Shown here: positions 7,459 to 15,897 of the stretch, in pieces | Layout: each line of letters begins with the position of its first letter | Position numbering within the stretch: position 1 is the first letter of the stretch | NCBI GenBank assembly: GCA_022448585.1 | Contig: JAKVCN010000011.1 | Span: 1-57,738 of the forward strand | Source of the DNA: Puniceicoccaceae bacterium | GTDB taxonomy: Bacteria; Verrucomicrobiota; Verrucomicrobiia; Opitutales; Coraliomargaritaceae | Direction: 5' to 3' | DNA: 57,738 nt | Notes under the pieces: model-generated | Databases searched by the model: none | Seen by the model: only the letters and a program-made list of their open reading frames with translations | What the model was told of the DNA's origin: nothing | Made by a program: the position numbers and the translations under genes

Positions 7459-8607
7459 TTATGTATCTTGCAGCTTACAAAAATGTGCCTCAGCCACTTC
7501 AAGGGCAGACTCAACAGTTTCCCCAGTTACTGTGAAATGCCCCATCTTTCTGCCTGAGCGAGCTTCTTCCTTATCATAAAGATGTAGCTTTACTTTTGAG
7601 TCCTCAAGTAGATCAGTCCAGTCTGGGGGACAATTGCTGTTAGTCCAGAGGTCACCTAGTAAGTTGACCATTACAGCAGGTCCGTACAATTTGGTCGACC
7701 CAAAGGGCAGATCGGCTATAGCTCGAATGTGTTGTTCGAATTGCGAAGTGATGCAGCCATCAATACTAAAATGCCCAGAATTATGAGGGCGGGGGGCCAT
7801 CTCGTTTACAATTAACTTTCCATCTGTATTGAGAAATAGTTCAACAGCTATAAGACCGACAACTTCTAGCTTCTCCGCTATTGCACGAGCAAGAGCATCT
7901 GCCTGCTGAGCCGTTGATTCGGTGATCCTTGCTGGTACAATCGAAGTATGTAAGATATGATTCACGTGGATATTCTCAATGACCGGTAAAGTCGATTGCT
8001 CTCCACTCGCTTTACGTGCACAGATTACAGAGAATTCTCCTATATGGTGAATCCATTTCTCTACCACCACACGAGGTGGAGCGCCTAAAAATTCCCACAA
8101 GTAATCGGCATCTTCAGCCTCCTTTGCATTACGTAGCTTAATCTGCCCTTTGCCATCATAGCCGAAAGTTGCCGTTTTAATGACGCATGGAAATCCAATT
8201 TTATGTACTGCTACTTCTAAGCTCGCAGGGCTATCGGCATATTCAAACTGTACACATGGGAAGTCATTTTCTTTAAGAAAGTCTTTTTCTCGTTGGCGAT
8301 GCTGGCAGGTATAAAGCGCCAGGCGTGCTGGTAATACCTGTTTAATTGCGCTAAGCCAATCGATTACTTGAGCAGGTATATTTTCAAATTCAAGGGTTAT
8401 AACGTCAACGGATCGGGCAAATTCTTCCAATGCTACCTCGTCTTCGTAAGCCGCATTGATCTCCTTGTCAGCTACTTTGCCTGCGGTACTAGGGCCGGTC
8501 GGTTCATATACTACAAAGCGATAGCCAAGATTTCGTCCCGCAAGGATTAACATACGACCTAATTGACCACCTCCAAGGATACCTATGATACTTCCTGAGC
8601 CGATCAT
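7459..8607 (-). CDS. purK: N5-carboxyaminoimidazole ribonucleotide synthase
   Basis: PurK uses ATP and bicarbonate to carboxylate AIR to N5-CAIR in purine synthesis. The 382-residue protein starts with the Rossmann-like GILGGGQLGRMLILAGRNLG, followed by the ATP-grasp domain (GFPCVIKTATFGYDGKGQ, VVEKWIHHIGEFSVICAR) and the ending NEMAPRPHNSGHFSIDGC, all diagnostic of PurK. The ATG at 8607 follows the purE stop by one base, so the pair is translationally linked and makes the two consecutive enzymes of the AIR to CAIR step. Confidence 0.97.
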   Translation of the reverse strand: MIGSGSIIGILGGGQLGRMLILAGRNLGYRFVVYEPTGPSTAGKVADKEINAAYEDEVALEEFARSVDVITLEFENIPAQVIDWLSAIKQVLPARLALYTCQHRQREKDFLKENDFPCVQFEYADSPASLEVAVHKIGFPCVIKTATFGYDGKGQIKLRNAKEAEDADYLWEFLGAPPRVVVEKWIHHIGEFSVICARKASGEQSTLPVIENIHVNHILHTSIVPARITESTAQQADALARAIAEKLEVVGLIAVELFLNTDGKLIVNEMAPRPHNSGHFSIDGCITSQFEQHIRAIADLPFGSTKLYGPAVMVNLLGDLWTNSNCPPDWTDLLEDSKVKLHLYDKEEARSGRKMGHFTVTGETVESALEVAEAHFCKLQDT

Positions 8608-8608
8608 T

Positions 8609-9112
8609 TTAAGCTTCTGGTAGCCCAGTCTCGAGCACTCGCTGCGTCTGAGAAGACCTAAATGACTGAAGGCGTTCCTTTAGGCTGGAATCATTAAGAG
8701 CAAGAATCGCGGCAGCAGAGAGGGCAGCGTTTTTTGCTCCTGCCATTCCTATAGCTAGCGTCATGACAGGGATACCAGCCGGCATTTGAACGATAGATAG
8801 TAAGGAATCTTGACCGCTTAGGGCTTTCGATTCGATCGGTACCCCAAGCACTGGGAGCTGTGTTAGGGATGCAGTCATTCCTGGCAAATGCGCGGCACCG
8901 CCAGCTCCTGCTATAATAACATGCAAACCTCTCGATTCAGCGCTCTCCGCGTAGGAGTATAGTTTTTGAGGTGTACGGTGTGCACTGACTACTTGTTTTT
9001 CATAAGAAATCTCGAGCACTTCGAGCAAGGAGGCGGCTTCTTTCATCGTAGGCCAATCAGATTGACTACCCATGATAATACCGACTTTCGGAGTACTAGC
9101 GGTTGCTTCCAT
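8609..9112 (-). CDS. purE: N5-carboxyaminoimidazole ribonucleotide mutase
   Basis: PurE moves the carboxylate of N5-CAIR to C4, giving CAIR. The 167-residue length fits the bacterial class I enzyme. Signature motifs are [17 protein letters not shown], the His loop [34 protein letters not shown], the Pro/Val strip [15 protein letters not shown] and [12 protein letters not shown]. Because purK follows directly, the class I pathway (PurK plus PurE) rather than the class II single-enzyme route is used. It is the first gene of the purE-purK pair, with a 109-base gap to the PIG-L gene upstream. Confidence 0.97.
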   Translation of the reverse strand: MEATASTPKVGIIMGSQSDWPTMKEAASLLEVLEISYEKQVVSAHRTPQKLYSYAESAESRGLHVIIAGAGGAAHLPGMTASLTQLPVLGVPIESKALSGQDSLLSIVQMPAGIPVMTLAIGMAGAKNAALSAAAILALNDSSLKERLQSFRSSQTQRVLETGLPEA

Positions 9113-9221
9113 ACCAGTAGAAAAGCGGATTAGTAGAGAAAATTCAACTACGTATCTGCACGAAAGGCTAAATGTATCTAGTTGCTTAAATAGCTTAAAT
9201 TTGTGTTACTGTCAGAGTCGA

Positions 9222-10067
9222 TCAACCGAGTGATGTTGCAATAGATTCTTGCAACGCTTTAACTTTTTGTAAGACAAAATCTTTCAGATCGATCGAATTA
9301 TCATGGCATGGTTCCGTTAGATTCATAGCGTACCAGATCTGATCGACACCATCTACAGAGTGTGATTTATAAAAACTGGCATTAGCATGTCTACGACCTA
9401 TGACTGCATCACTATAATTTTTACCGCCTGCAATTTGTGAGTCAAAGCAGGCATTTAGCTTTCTTGCTAATGCAGGGTAACTGCTTACATCTAGAGCAAT
9501 CTTATCTTCATCGGCTAGCCAATCGAGGCCACGCCAGACCTCACAGCCATATACTTTCTTGGGTCTTGAGAGGGGCGGGATACGGTGAACTGCTTCGATA
9601 GTAGCCTGGCATATTGCTACATGGGTGGGGTGTTTGTCTGCAGGATTGTGTGTGTAGAGTACTTCGGGTTGCGCCTTAAGGAGAATGTTCTCGAGTTGCT
9701 TAACAAGTGCTTCACGGTCCTTACGTTTTTTGCATTGCGCACTGCTATGACCTAACTGACAAATAAAGCTATACTGTCCGATTTGAGCGGCTTTACGTTG
9801 CTCAGAAATACGGACCGCTTGCATCGCTTCATCGCTAGTGTTTGCATATTTACCAGCGCGCGTACTACCCCCTCCATTTGTACAAGTGACTCCACCAAAC
9901 CACAGATCGTCTTGCTTGTAGCATGAGCTGATACCATGAAAAGCCATAAACTCTAAGTCATCTTGATGAGCTCCGATTCCTAAGTGTGAGCAGCGTGCAT
10001 AAGCTTCCGCTGGGACGACACAATCAGGGACATAAAAGTCGTTAGGTGGCAGCGGGTAGTTAGTCAT
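9222..10067 (-). CDS. PIG-L family deacetylase (LmbE-like)
   Basis: PIG-L/LmbE enzymes are zinc hydrolases that remove acetyl groups from N-acetylglucosaminyl-type substrates. The metal-binding motif is a variant AHQDDLEF (usual AHPDDE) near the N-terminus. A second metal ligand region is HPTHVAICQATIEAVHR, where the family usually has HPDH. The WRGLDWLADEDKIALDVS strand and the late GRRHANASFYKSHSV match a branch often seen near amino-sugar genes, but the substrate is unknown here. I place the start at the ATG at 10067; an in-frame ATG at 10112 would add 15 residues. The gene is divergent from rapA across about 115 bases. Confidence 0.82.
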   Translation of the reverse strand: MTNYPLPPNDFYVPDCVVPAEAYARCSHLGIGAHQDDLEFMAFHGISSCYKQDDLWFGGVTCTNGGGSTRAGKYANTSDEAMQAVRISEQRKAAQIGQYSFICQLGHSSAQCKKRKDREALVKQLENILLKAQPEVLYTHNPADKHPTHVAICQATIEAVHRIPPLSRPKKVYGCEVWRGLDWLADEDKIALDVSSYPALARKLNACFDSQIAGGKNYSDAVIGRRHANASFYKSHSVDGVDQIWYAMNLTEPCHDNSIDLKDFVLQKVKALQESIATSLG

Positions 10068-10182
10068 ACTGATCGTTAGAGTTTGTTGTATCGCACCGAG
10101 AGGCAAACTCATTTATTAAAATAGAGTCACTTTAACGCCGCTTATTTTTGACTTTATTACTTTGCTAACAAACTCTACGCAA

Positions 10183-13023
10183 ATGAACGAACGAATAATA
10201 GGGCAGCGCTGGATCAGTGAGACCGAACCAGAGTTAGGCTTGGGTGTTTTAGAATCAAGTTCAAGGCATCAGCTACGACTGGTATTTCCAGCTTCCAACG
10301 AAGCTCGCATGTATGGAGCGGCTAATGCACCAATAAAGCGTGTTATTTTTCGTGTTGGCGACGTCGTTCAGTCTCAGCAAGGAGAGTCGATAACGATAGA
10401 GGCAGTTGAAGAGGTTGAGGGTTTGTTAACTTACAAGGCAGGTAGAATTTCTATTGCTGAGTCAGACTTAGCTGATACAGTTAGTTTTAGTAAGCCAGAG
10501 GATCGTTTGATTAATGGACAAGTCGATCCTTCTGCTACTTTTTCTCTGCGCCATGAAGTGCTGCAACGGCAACGTGCAGCTAGGCACTCACCAGTTGCTG
10601 GTTTTTTAGGCGGCCGAATTGATTTAATTCCCCACCAGCTCTATATTGCTGACGAGGTATCAAAGCGCTATCTGCCTCGAGTTTTACTAGCTGATGAGGT
10701 TGGACTTGGTAAGACAATTGAGGCCTGCCTAATTATTCATAGGCTTCATCTGACTGGACGTGCAGGCCGTGTTTTGATAGTACTTCCTGAGTCATTGATA
10801 CACCAATGGTTTATTGAGCTTTTGAGGCGTTTTAATTTATGGTTTACTCTTTTTGATTCGGATCGCTGCGAGTCCATCATAAGTGCGGAGGCAGAAAAAA
10901 ATCCATTCTTAGAGGAGCAGTTAATTATATGTAGCCTTGCGATGTTGGTTGAAGACGAGCGTTGGGCAGATTACGCAGCGCAGGCCAAATGGGATATGTT
11001 AGTGATCGATGAGGCACACCATTTGGAGTGGTCTGCTGACGTAGTAAGCCGAGAGTATCGTCTAGTCGAGACTTTAACGCAGAAAAGCCAAGGTTTACTT
11101 CTTCTAACTGCAACCCCAGAGCAGTTGGGCGCAGAAGGTCACTTTGCCCGCTTACGCTTACTCGACCCAGATCGTTACCCAGATTTAGACAAGTTTAAAT
11201 TAGAACAACAAAGGTATACCCAGATAGCCACTGTAGCGCAAAAGCTTAGCAACGCTGCTAAGTTGTGTGCTGAAGAAAAAATTACAATAAGAGATTTATT
11301 TTCGGAGTTGCCAGACTCTGACTTCGAACAAGCTATTATAGATCCGCAAGCACTACTGCATGATTTAATCGATCGTCATGGCACGGGCAGGGTGGTTTTT
11401 CGCAATACCCGAGAGGCGTTGAAAGGATTTCCGGTGCGTCAAGCCCACCCTGTTGAGCTAACGACGCTCAAGACCCTCTCAGAAAAAGAGCAACAATCAC
11501 GTTTAATCCAAGAGTTCAAAAGTGATAGTACTGGCACGGAGCAAGAGCAACCGCTCGATTACAGGCACGATCCGAGAATTAAGTGGCTGGCAAATTTACT
11601 GCGTCAATTGGGCGAGCAGGAGAAGCTACTCCTAATCTGCCATAGTCAGGTAAAAGTACTTGCGGTGCATGCCGCTCTAGCGGACGAAATGAAAGTGAGC
11701 GCAGCGGTCTTTCATGAGGGACTCACCCTAGTACAACGTGACCGAAATGCAGCTTGGTTTTCCGAACCAGAAGGAGCACGAATACTACTGTGTTCCGAAA
11801 TTGGTAGTGAGGGACGCAATTTCCAATTTTCACACCATCTAGTTTTGTTTGATCTGCCTTTAAATCCAGAATTACTCGAGCAGCGCATCGGGCGGCTGGA
11901 TCGCATTGGCCAGACCCAGACTATTCGTATTCATATTCCTTTCTTGATGAATAGCGTTTATGAGCTTTTGAAGCGTTGGCATCACGATGGGCTTGGCACA
12001 ATCGAAAAATCCCTGCGTGGAGGTAATGCATACCTAGAGAAATTTGGCGTAGCTATTCAGGAACTTAGCGGGGCTTATCATAATGCGAGCGAAAGCGACC
12101 AATCAAAGGCAGATGCTCTGATTAAAGAGAGCCAGATATTTCGTGACAATTTAGAGTCAAGATTAAGCCAAGGGCAGGATAAATTAATTGCACTTAATTC
12201 TTACCGGGAAGCACCTGCACTAGATTTGGTAAATAGTATTCAAGAACTTGATACGAAGCATGATATCGACGGTTTTATGAATCGCATGTTTGACCACTTT
12301 GGAGTTACTGTAGAGGATGTATCGCCACGCACGCACAAGCTTAGTCCAGGGCAATTGTTTACAGATTCATTTCCTGGCCTTCCTGAAGAAGGCATTGTCG
12401 TTACATTTGAACGCAGTAAAGCAATAGGACGTGAAGACATCGGGTTCTTAACTTGGGATCATCCTATGGTGCGCGGTTCCATGGATTTAATGTTGAGTAT
12501 GGAAAAGGGAAATAGCTCAATGGTGGTTTGGACTGAAGAAGCCAGTGATGCTCCGCCTTTGATGATAGAGGCGATTTATGTTCTAGAAAGCGTTGCACCC
12601 CTGCACTTACATGTAGATAGATTTTTGCCCCCAACCCCCATACGCGTCTTAGTGGACATTAAAGGCTTAGATTGTAGGGAGCAGTTTAAACAGAGCTATA
12701 TTGATCGTAACACTCAAGACGAAGAAGCTTTTCGCATTCAGCAAAACCCTGAATTACTGCAGGCTCTTGTACCTCAAATGTTATCTGCAGCGCGAAATAT
12801 CGCACGAGATGAGAAATCAGAACTCTGTGAGAATGCGATGCAAGAGGCGCACTCTAGATTGGATGGGGAAGCGAAAAGGTTAAAGGACTTGCAGAAAGTA
12901 AATTCGAATGTAAGCGAGGAAGAATTGTGTCTTGCTTATCAAGTAATTGAAGACGTAACGCGCGCAATTGCTAAAGCTCACCTTCGATTAGATTCAGTGC
13001 GCCTAGTTTTAAAAAATGCTTAG
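10183..13023 (+). CDS. rapA: RNA polymerase-associated Swi2/Snf2 ATPase (RapA/HepA)
   Basis: RapA is a Swi2/Snf2 ATPase that binds RNA polymerase and recycles it from stalled or post-termination complexes. Counting from the ATG at 10183, the protein has 946 residues, close to the 968 of E. coli RapA. An N-terminal Tudor-like part (IIGQRWISETEPELGLGV...VIFRVGDVV) is followed by the helicase core: Walker A LADEVGLGKTIEA near residue 170, DEAH box VIDEAHHLEW near 276, motif III LLTATPEQL, and the C-terminal helicase motifs ILLCSEIGSEGRNFQF and QRIGRLDRIGQTQTIRIHIP. The long C-terminal part is the RapA-specific region. A TTG at 10162 is possible but less likely. RapA is best known from gammaproteobacteria, so its occurrence here deserves a phylogenetic check. 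Confidence 0.93.
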   Translation: MNERIIGQRWISETEPELGLGVLESSSRHQLRLVFPASNEARMYGAANAPIKRVIFRVGDVVQSQQGESITIEAVEEVEGLLTYKAGRISIAESDLADTVSFSKPEDRLINGQVDPSATFSLRHEVLQRQRAARHSPVAGFLGGRIDLIPHQLYIADEVSKRYLPRVLLADEVGLGKTIEACLIIHRLHLTGRAGRVLIVLPESLIHQWFIELLRRFNLWFTLFDSDRCESIISAEAEKNPFLEEQLIICSLAMLVEDERWADYAAQAKWDMLVIDEAHHLEWSADVVSREYRLVETLTQKSQGLLLLTATPEQLGAEGHFARLRLLDPDRYPDLDKFKLEQQRYTQIATVAQKLSNAAKLCAEEKITIRDLFSELPDSDFEQAIIDPQALLHDLIDRHGTGRVVFRNTREALKGFPVRQAHPVELTTLKTLSEKEQQSRLIQEFKSDSTGTEQEQPLDYRHDPRIKWLANLLRQLGEQEKLLLICHSQVKVLAVHAALADEMKVSAAVFHEGLTLVQRDRNAAWFSEPEGARILLCSEIGSEGRNFQFSHHLVLFDLPLNPELLEQRIGRLDRIGQTQTIRIHIPFLMNSVYELLKRWHHDGLGTIEKSLRGGNAYLEKFGVAIQELSGAYHNASESDQSKADALIKESQIFRDNLESRLSQGQDKLIALNSYREAPALDLVNSIQELDTKHDIDGFMNRMFDHFGVTVEDVSPRTHKLSPGQLFTDSFPGLPEEGIVVTFERSKAIGREDIGFLTWDHPMVRGSMDLMLSMEKGNSSMVVWTEEASDAPPLMIEAIYVLESVAPLHLHVDRFLPPTPIRVLVDIKGLDCREQFKQSYIDRNTQDEEAFRIQQNPELLQALVPQMLSAARNIARDEKSELCENAMQEAHSRLDGEAKRLKDLQKVNSNVSEEELCLAYQVIEDVTRAIAKAHLRLDSVRLVLKNA

Positions 13024-13039
13024 CTAAAAGCAGATACTT

Positions 13040-14227
13040 TTATACAAGGAGAGGCTCAATCTGTGGTGCTTTAGGATTAGGTTTTTGGGTTGCATCAAAT
13101 TGAAGTGGATAGCGGTATTCTTCGCCCTGAAAGTTGCGCATGACGATGGCATCACTAGTTATTGCTTTAACGTATTCAGGATTAATTGGAATTTTACCGC
13201 CCCCGCCAGGGGCATCAATTACAAATTGTGGGATCGCGTAGCCACTGGTGTGGCCGCGTAGAGCTTGAATGATTTCAATCCCTTCGCGTGGATCGGTACG
13301 CAAATGAGCGCTACCGGTAATGAGGTCACACTGATAGAGGTAGTAAGGGCGCACACGCATCATAAGAAGCCGATGAATTAGCGACTTCATTACTGCTTTG
13401 TCGTTGTTAACACCTTTAAGTAAGACCGACTGATTGCCGATAGGAACCCCAGCTAAAGAGAGCCGCTCGCAGGCTTCTCGAAGTTCGTGTGTGCACTCGT
13501 TCGGGTGATTGACATGAATACTTAGCCAAATAGGGCCATACTTTTTAAAAATATCACACAGTTCCGGCGTAATTCGCTGTGGAAGAAATACAGGAATTCG
13601 CGAACCGATACGAATAAATTCTATGTGAGGAATCTTGCGAAGTTCTCCTATCAAATAATCGAGCTTCTTATCTGACAGTAGTAATGGGTCACCACCGCTA
13701 AGCAGGACATCGCGAATCTCGGGATGATTGCGAATGTACTCGAGGCCACTCTTAAACTGAGGATTAAAATTATAGTCTTGCGCATTCGAGACTAAGCGAC
13801 TTCGCGTGCAGTATCTGCAGTAAGAAGCGCAGCGGTCAGTAACGAGAAATAATACTCGATCAGGATAGCGGTGAACGATCCCATCAACTGGCTTCGTTTC
13901 TTCTTCGCCAACGGGATCGAGTAACTCTTCTGCAGAGGTATGCATCTCTTCGGATCGCGGCACGACTTGGCGACGTATCGGATCATTCAGATCGTCTGGA
14001 TCGATTAAGTTAAAGAAATAGGGAGTAATCGATAGCGCTAATTTATCTTTTGCGAACAAGCAACCCGCTCGCTCTTCTGGTGTTAAATCTAAGTACTTCT
14101 CTAGCTGTTCGATTTTAGTGACACTATTTCTAAGCTGCCACGTCCATTTGTTCCAATCGTTAGGTGCAACATTTGCCCAGTGGCCTTGGCCACGGTGCCA
14201 GCTTTCAAGTGAGTCGTGTGGATACAT
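13040..14227 (-). CDS. kamA: Radical SAM lysine 2,3-aminomutase (KamA family)
   Basis: This is a 395-residue radical-SAM, PLP-dependent aminomutase. The [4Fe-4S] cluster motif CASYCRYC uses Cys133, Cys137 and Cys140. The PLP lysine is Lys345 in DAPGGGGKIP. Two aspartates, Asp301 (QCDLITG) and Asp338 (IDAPGGGG), are spaced 37 residues apart, exactly as Asp293 and Asp330 that bind the substrate amine in clostridial lysine 2,3-aminomutase; in glutamate 2,3-aminomutase these are Lys and Asn. This favours L-lysine to beta-lysine. The protein is longer than EpmB (about 340), which modifies EF-P lysine, so free lysine is more likely. An ablB-type beta-lysine acetyltransferase, expected if the product is an osmolyte, is not in the window. 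It is divergent from the arsR gene. Confidence 0.88.
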   Translation of the reverse strand: MYPHDSLESWHRGQGHWANVAPNDWNKWTWQLRNSVTKIEQLEKYLDLTPEERAGCLFAKDKLALSITPYFFNLIDPDDLNDPIRRQVVPRSEEMHTSAEELLDPVGEEETKPVDGIVHRYPDRVLFLVTDRCASYCRYCTRSRLVSNAQDYNFNPQFKSGLEYIRNHPEIRDVLLSGGDPLLLSDKKLDYLIGELRKIPHIEFIRIGSRIPVFLPQRITPELCDIFKKYGPIWLSIHVNHPNECTHELREACERLSLAGVPIGNQSVLLKGVNNDKAVMKSLIHRLLMMRVRPYYLYQCDLITGSAHLRTDPREGIEIIQALRGHTSGYAIPQFVIDAPGGGGKIPINPEYVKAITSDAIVMRNFQGEEYRYPLQFDATQKPNPKAPQIEPLLV

Positions 14228-14308
14228 TAGGGATGCGGTTTACAAATTTATTAATAAAAATAGAGCTATCTAGGTAGACTTACTACTTGCCGAAATTATT
14301 CAACCATG

Positions 14309-14326
14309 TATTTAAATACTTAAATA
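14309..14326. promoter_or_regulatory. Inverted repeat overlapping the arsR start codon
   Basis: TATTTAA (14309-14315) and TTAAATA (14320-14326) form a perfect 7-4-7 inverted repeat whose last base is the first base of the arsR ATG. AT-rich inverted repeats of this size over promoters or starts are typical ArsR/SmtB operators, so autoregulation is the simplest reading. The site lies in the 98-base divergent region with kamA, which might be co-regulated. Confidence 0.5.
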
Positions 14327-14640
14327 TGTCTATATTATCCCAAGAGTTCGATCTCGATACACTTGCTAAGCAGCTTTGGGCGATAGGGGATCCTGTGCGC
14401 CTTCGAATATTAGAGTTGCTGCCTACCGAGTCCTCTTGTGATGTCGCATGTAATGTTTCAACTATCGCCGATCGAATAGGCCTTTCCCAGCCAGCAACTT
14501 CTCATCATTTACGTATTTTGCGTCAAGCGGGCTTGGTGGCCCACAAAAAGATGTGTCGTGATATGTTCTACTGGATTCAAGTAGATATTGCTAATGATGT
14601 GATAGGTAAACTCAACGAGCTATTAGCTAAGGACAGGTAA
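14326..14640 (+). CDS. ArsR/SmtB-family winged-helix transcriptional regulator
   Basis: This 104-residue protein is a small winged-helix repressor. The fold is clear: AKQLWAIGDPVRLRILELLP, then the recognition region VSTIADRIGLSQPATSHHLRILRQAGLV and the wing (VAHKKMCRDMFYWIQVD). The classical metal motif ELCVCD of arsenic/cadmium sensors is missing. A CDVAC pair lies a few residues before the recognition helices, at a different place, so metal sensing is uncertain; many ArsR proteins sense redox or no metal. I use the ATG at 14326; a TTG at 14287 would add 13 residues but would read through the inverted repeat. It is divergent from kamA and 77 bases upstream of carA. Confidence 0.88.
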   Translation: MSILSQEFDLDTLAKQLWAIGDPVRLRILELLPTESSCDVACNVSTIADRIGLSQPATSHHLRILRQAGLVAHKKMCRDMFYWIQVDIANDVIGKLNELLAKDR

Positions 14641-14667
14641 CATTCTACTATTAGGTACATATATAGT

Positions 14668-14698
14668 GAGTATTTTATTTGCATGAAGCGAAATACTC
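14668..14698 (+). promoter_or_regulatory. Inverted repeat in the carA leader
   Basis: GAGTATTT (14668-14675) and AAATACTC (14691-14698) form a perfect 8-bp inverted repeat with a 15-base spacer, ending 19 bases before the carA ATG. No T-run follows, so it is not an intrinsic terminator. It could be an operator or an RNA hairpin next to the ribosome landing site. A TATAGT -10-like box lies just upstream (14662-14667). Confidence 0.5.
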
Positions 14699-14717
14699 GT
14701 TTGGCTCGAAAGTTAAG

Positions 14718-15878
14718 ATGACTGGTACAAATCGAGAAGGGATAATCGCATTTGAAGACGGAACTGTTTTTCTTGGTCGCGCCTTCGGCGCTATTACTAC
14801 TTGCGTGGGCGAGGCTTGTTTCAATACCAGTATGACAGGATACCAAGAGATTCTGACAGACCCGTCTTATTTCTCACAAATTGTAACGATGACTGCGGTA
14901 CAAATTGGTAACTATGGAATCAACACAGAGGATGTTGAATCGGATGGTCCTAAGGTCAAAGGCTTTGTAGTGAGGGAAGTAAGTCCTATAACCAGCAATT
15001 GGCGTAGCAGCACATCGATACAAGACTATTTACAGGCAGCTGGAATCCCTGGAATTGAGGGCGTAGACACGCGAGCGATTACTAAAAAGTTACGCCTCGC
15101 AGGGGCAATGAACGCTTGCATTAGTACCGAAGGTTTATCGGAAGCAGAGGCGGTAAAAAAAGCAAAGAATTTTGGCGGCTTACTCGGTGTTGATTTCGTA
15201 CAAGAGGTAACTGTGAAAAAGGCATATGCTTGGGACCTGGAAAACAAAGGATCAGCGCCTTTTACTGTTGTTGGAACCGATCTTTTAGGGGAACAAACTA
15301 AAAAACCACGCTTCAAAATAGCCGCCATAGATTTTGGGGCAAAATATTCAATCTATCGTAAGCTACAGCATCACGGGTTTGATGTCCATGTATTCCCAGC
15401 AATGACAAGTGCTGCAGAAATCAAGGGATTTAATCCAGATGGTGTTTTTCTTTCGAATGGACCAGGTGATCCATCGGCAGTGACATATGCGCATGAAACG
15501 GTAAAAGATTTATTAGAAGATTATCCAACATTTGGCATTTGTTTAGGGCATCAAATCATTACACATGCACTTGGAGCGAAAACATTTAAGCTCAAATTTG
15601 GTCATCGAGGGGGTAATCAACCTGTAAAGAATTTAGAGACTGGAAAAGTTTCCATTACAGCGCAGAACCATGGCTTTGCGGCCACACAAGAGGAGCTTGA
15701 AAATTGCGGAGCGATTGTTACGGAGGTAAATTTAAATGATGGCACCGTTGAAGGACTACGACTTAAAGATAAGCCTGTTTTTTCCGTACAGTACCACCCA
15801 GAGGCTGCACCGGGTCCGAATGATGCGGATTCATTATTTGCAGAATTCTACGATTTAGTACAAGCCAATGCATCCTAG
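14718..15878 (+). CDS. carA: Carbamoyl-phosphate synthase small (glutaminase) subunit
   Basis: CarA hydrolyses glutamine and channels ammonia to CarB for carbamoyl phosphate, the precursor of pyrimidines and arginine. From the ATG at 14718 the protein has 386 residues, the usual length. The N-terminal CarA domain has [36 protein letters not shown] and [16 protein letters not shown]. The class I amidotransferase domain has [10 protein letters not shown], the nucleophile Cys275 in TFGICLGHQ and the His/Glu pair in [12 protein letters not shown]. An upstream TTG at 14679 would lie inside the leader hairpin and is unlikely. carB is not adjacent; the next gene is convergent. Confidence 0.97.
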   Translation: MTGTNREGIIAFEDGTVFLGRAFGAITTCVGEACFNTSMTGYQEILTDPSYFSQIVTMTAVQIGNYGINTEDVESDGPKVKGFVVREVSPITSNWRSSTSIQDYLQAAGIPGIEGVDTRAITKKLRLAGAMNACISTEGLSEAEAVKKAKNFGGLLGVDFVQEVTVKKAYAWDLENKGSAPFTVVGTDLLGEQTKKPRFKIAAIDFGAKYSIYRKLQHHGFDVHVFPAMTSAAEIKGFNPDGVFLSNGPGDPSAVTYAHETVKDLLEDYPTFGICLGHQIITHALGAKTFKLKFGHRGGNQPVKNLETGKVSITAQNHGFAATQEELENCGAIVTEVNLNDGTVEGLRLKDKPVFSVQYHPEAAPGPNDADSLFAEFYDLVQANAS

Positions 15879-15897
15879 GAGGTGGGCTGGTCGGCCT

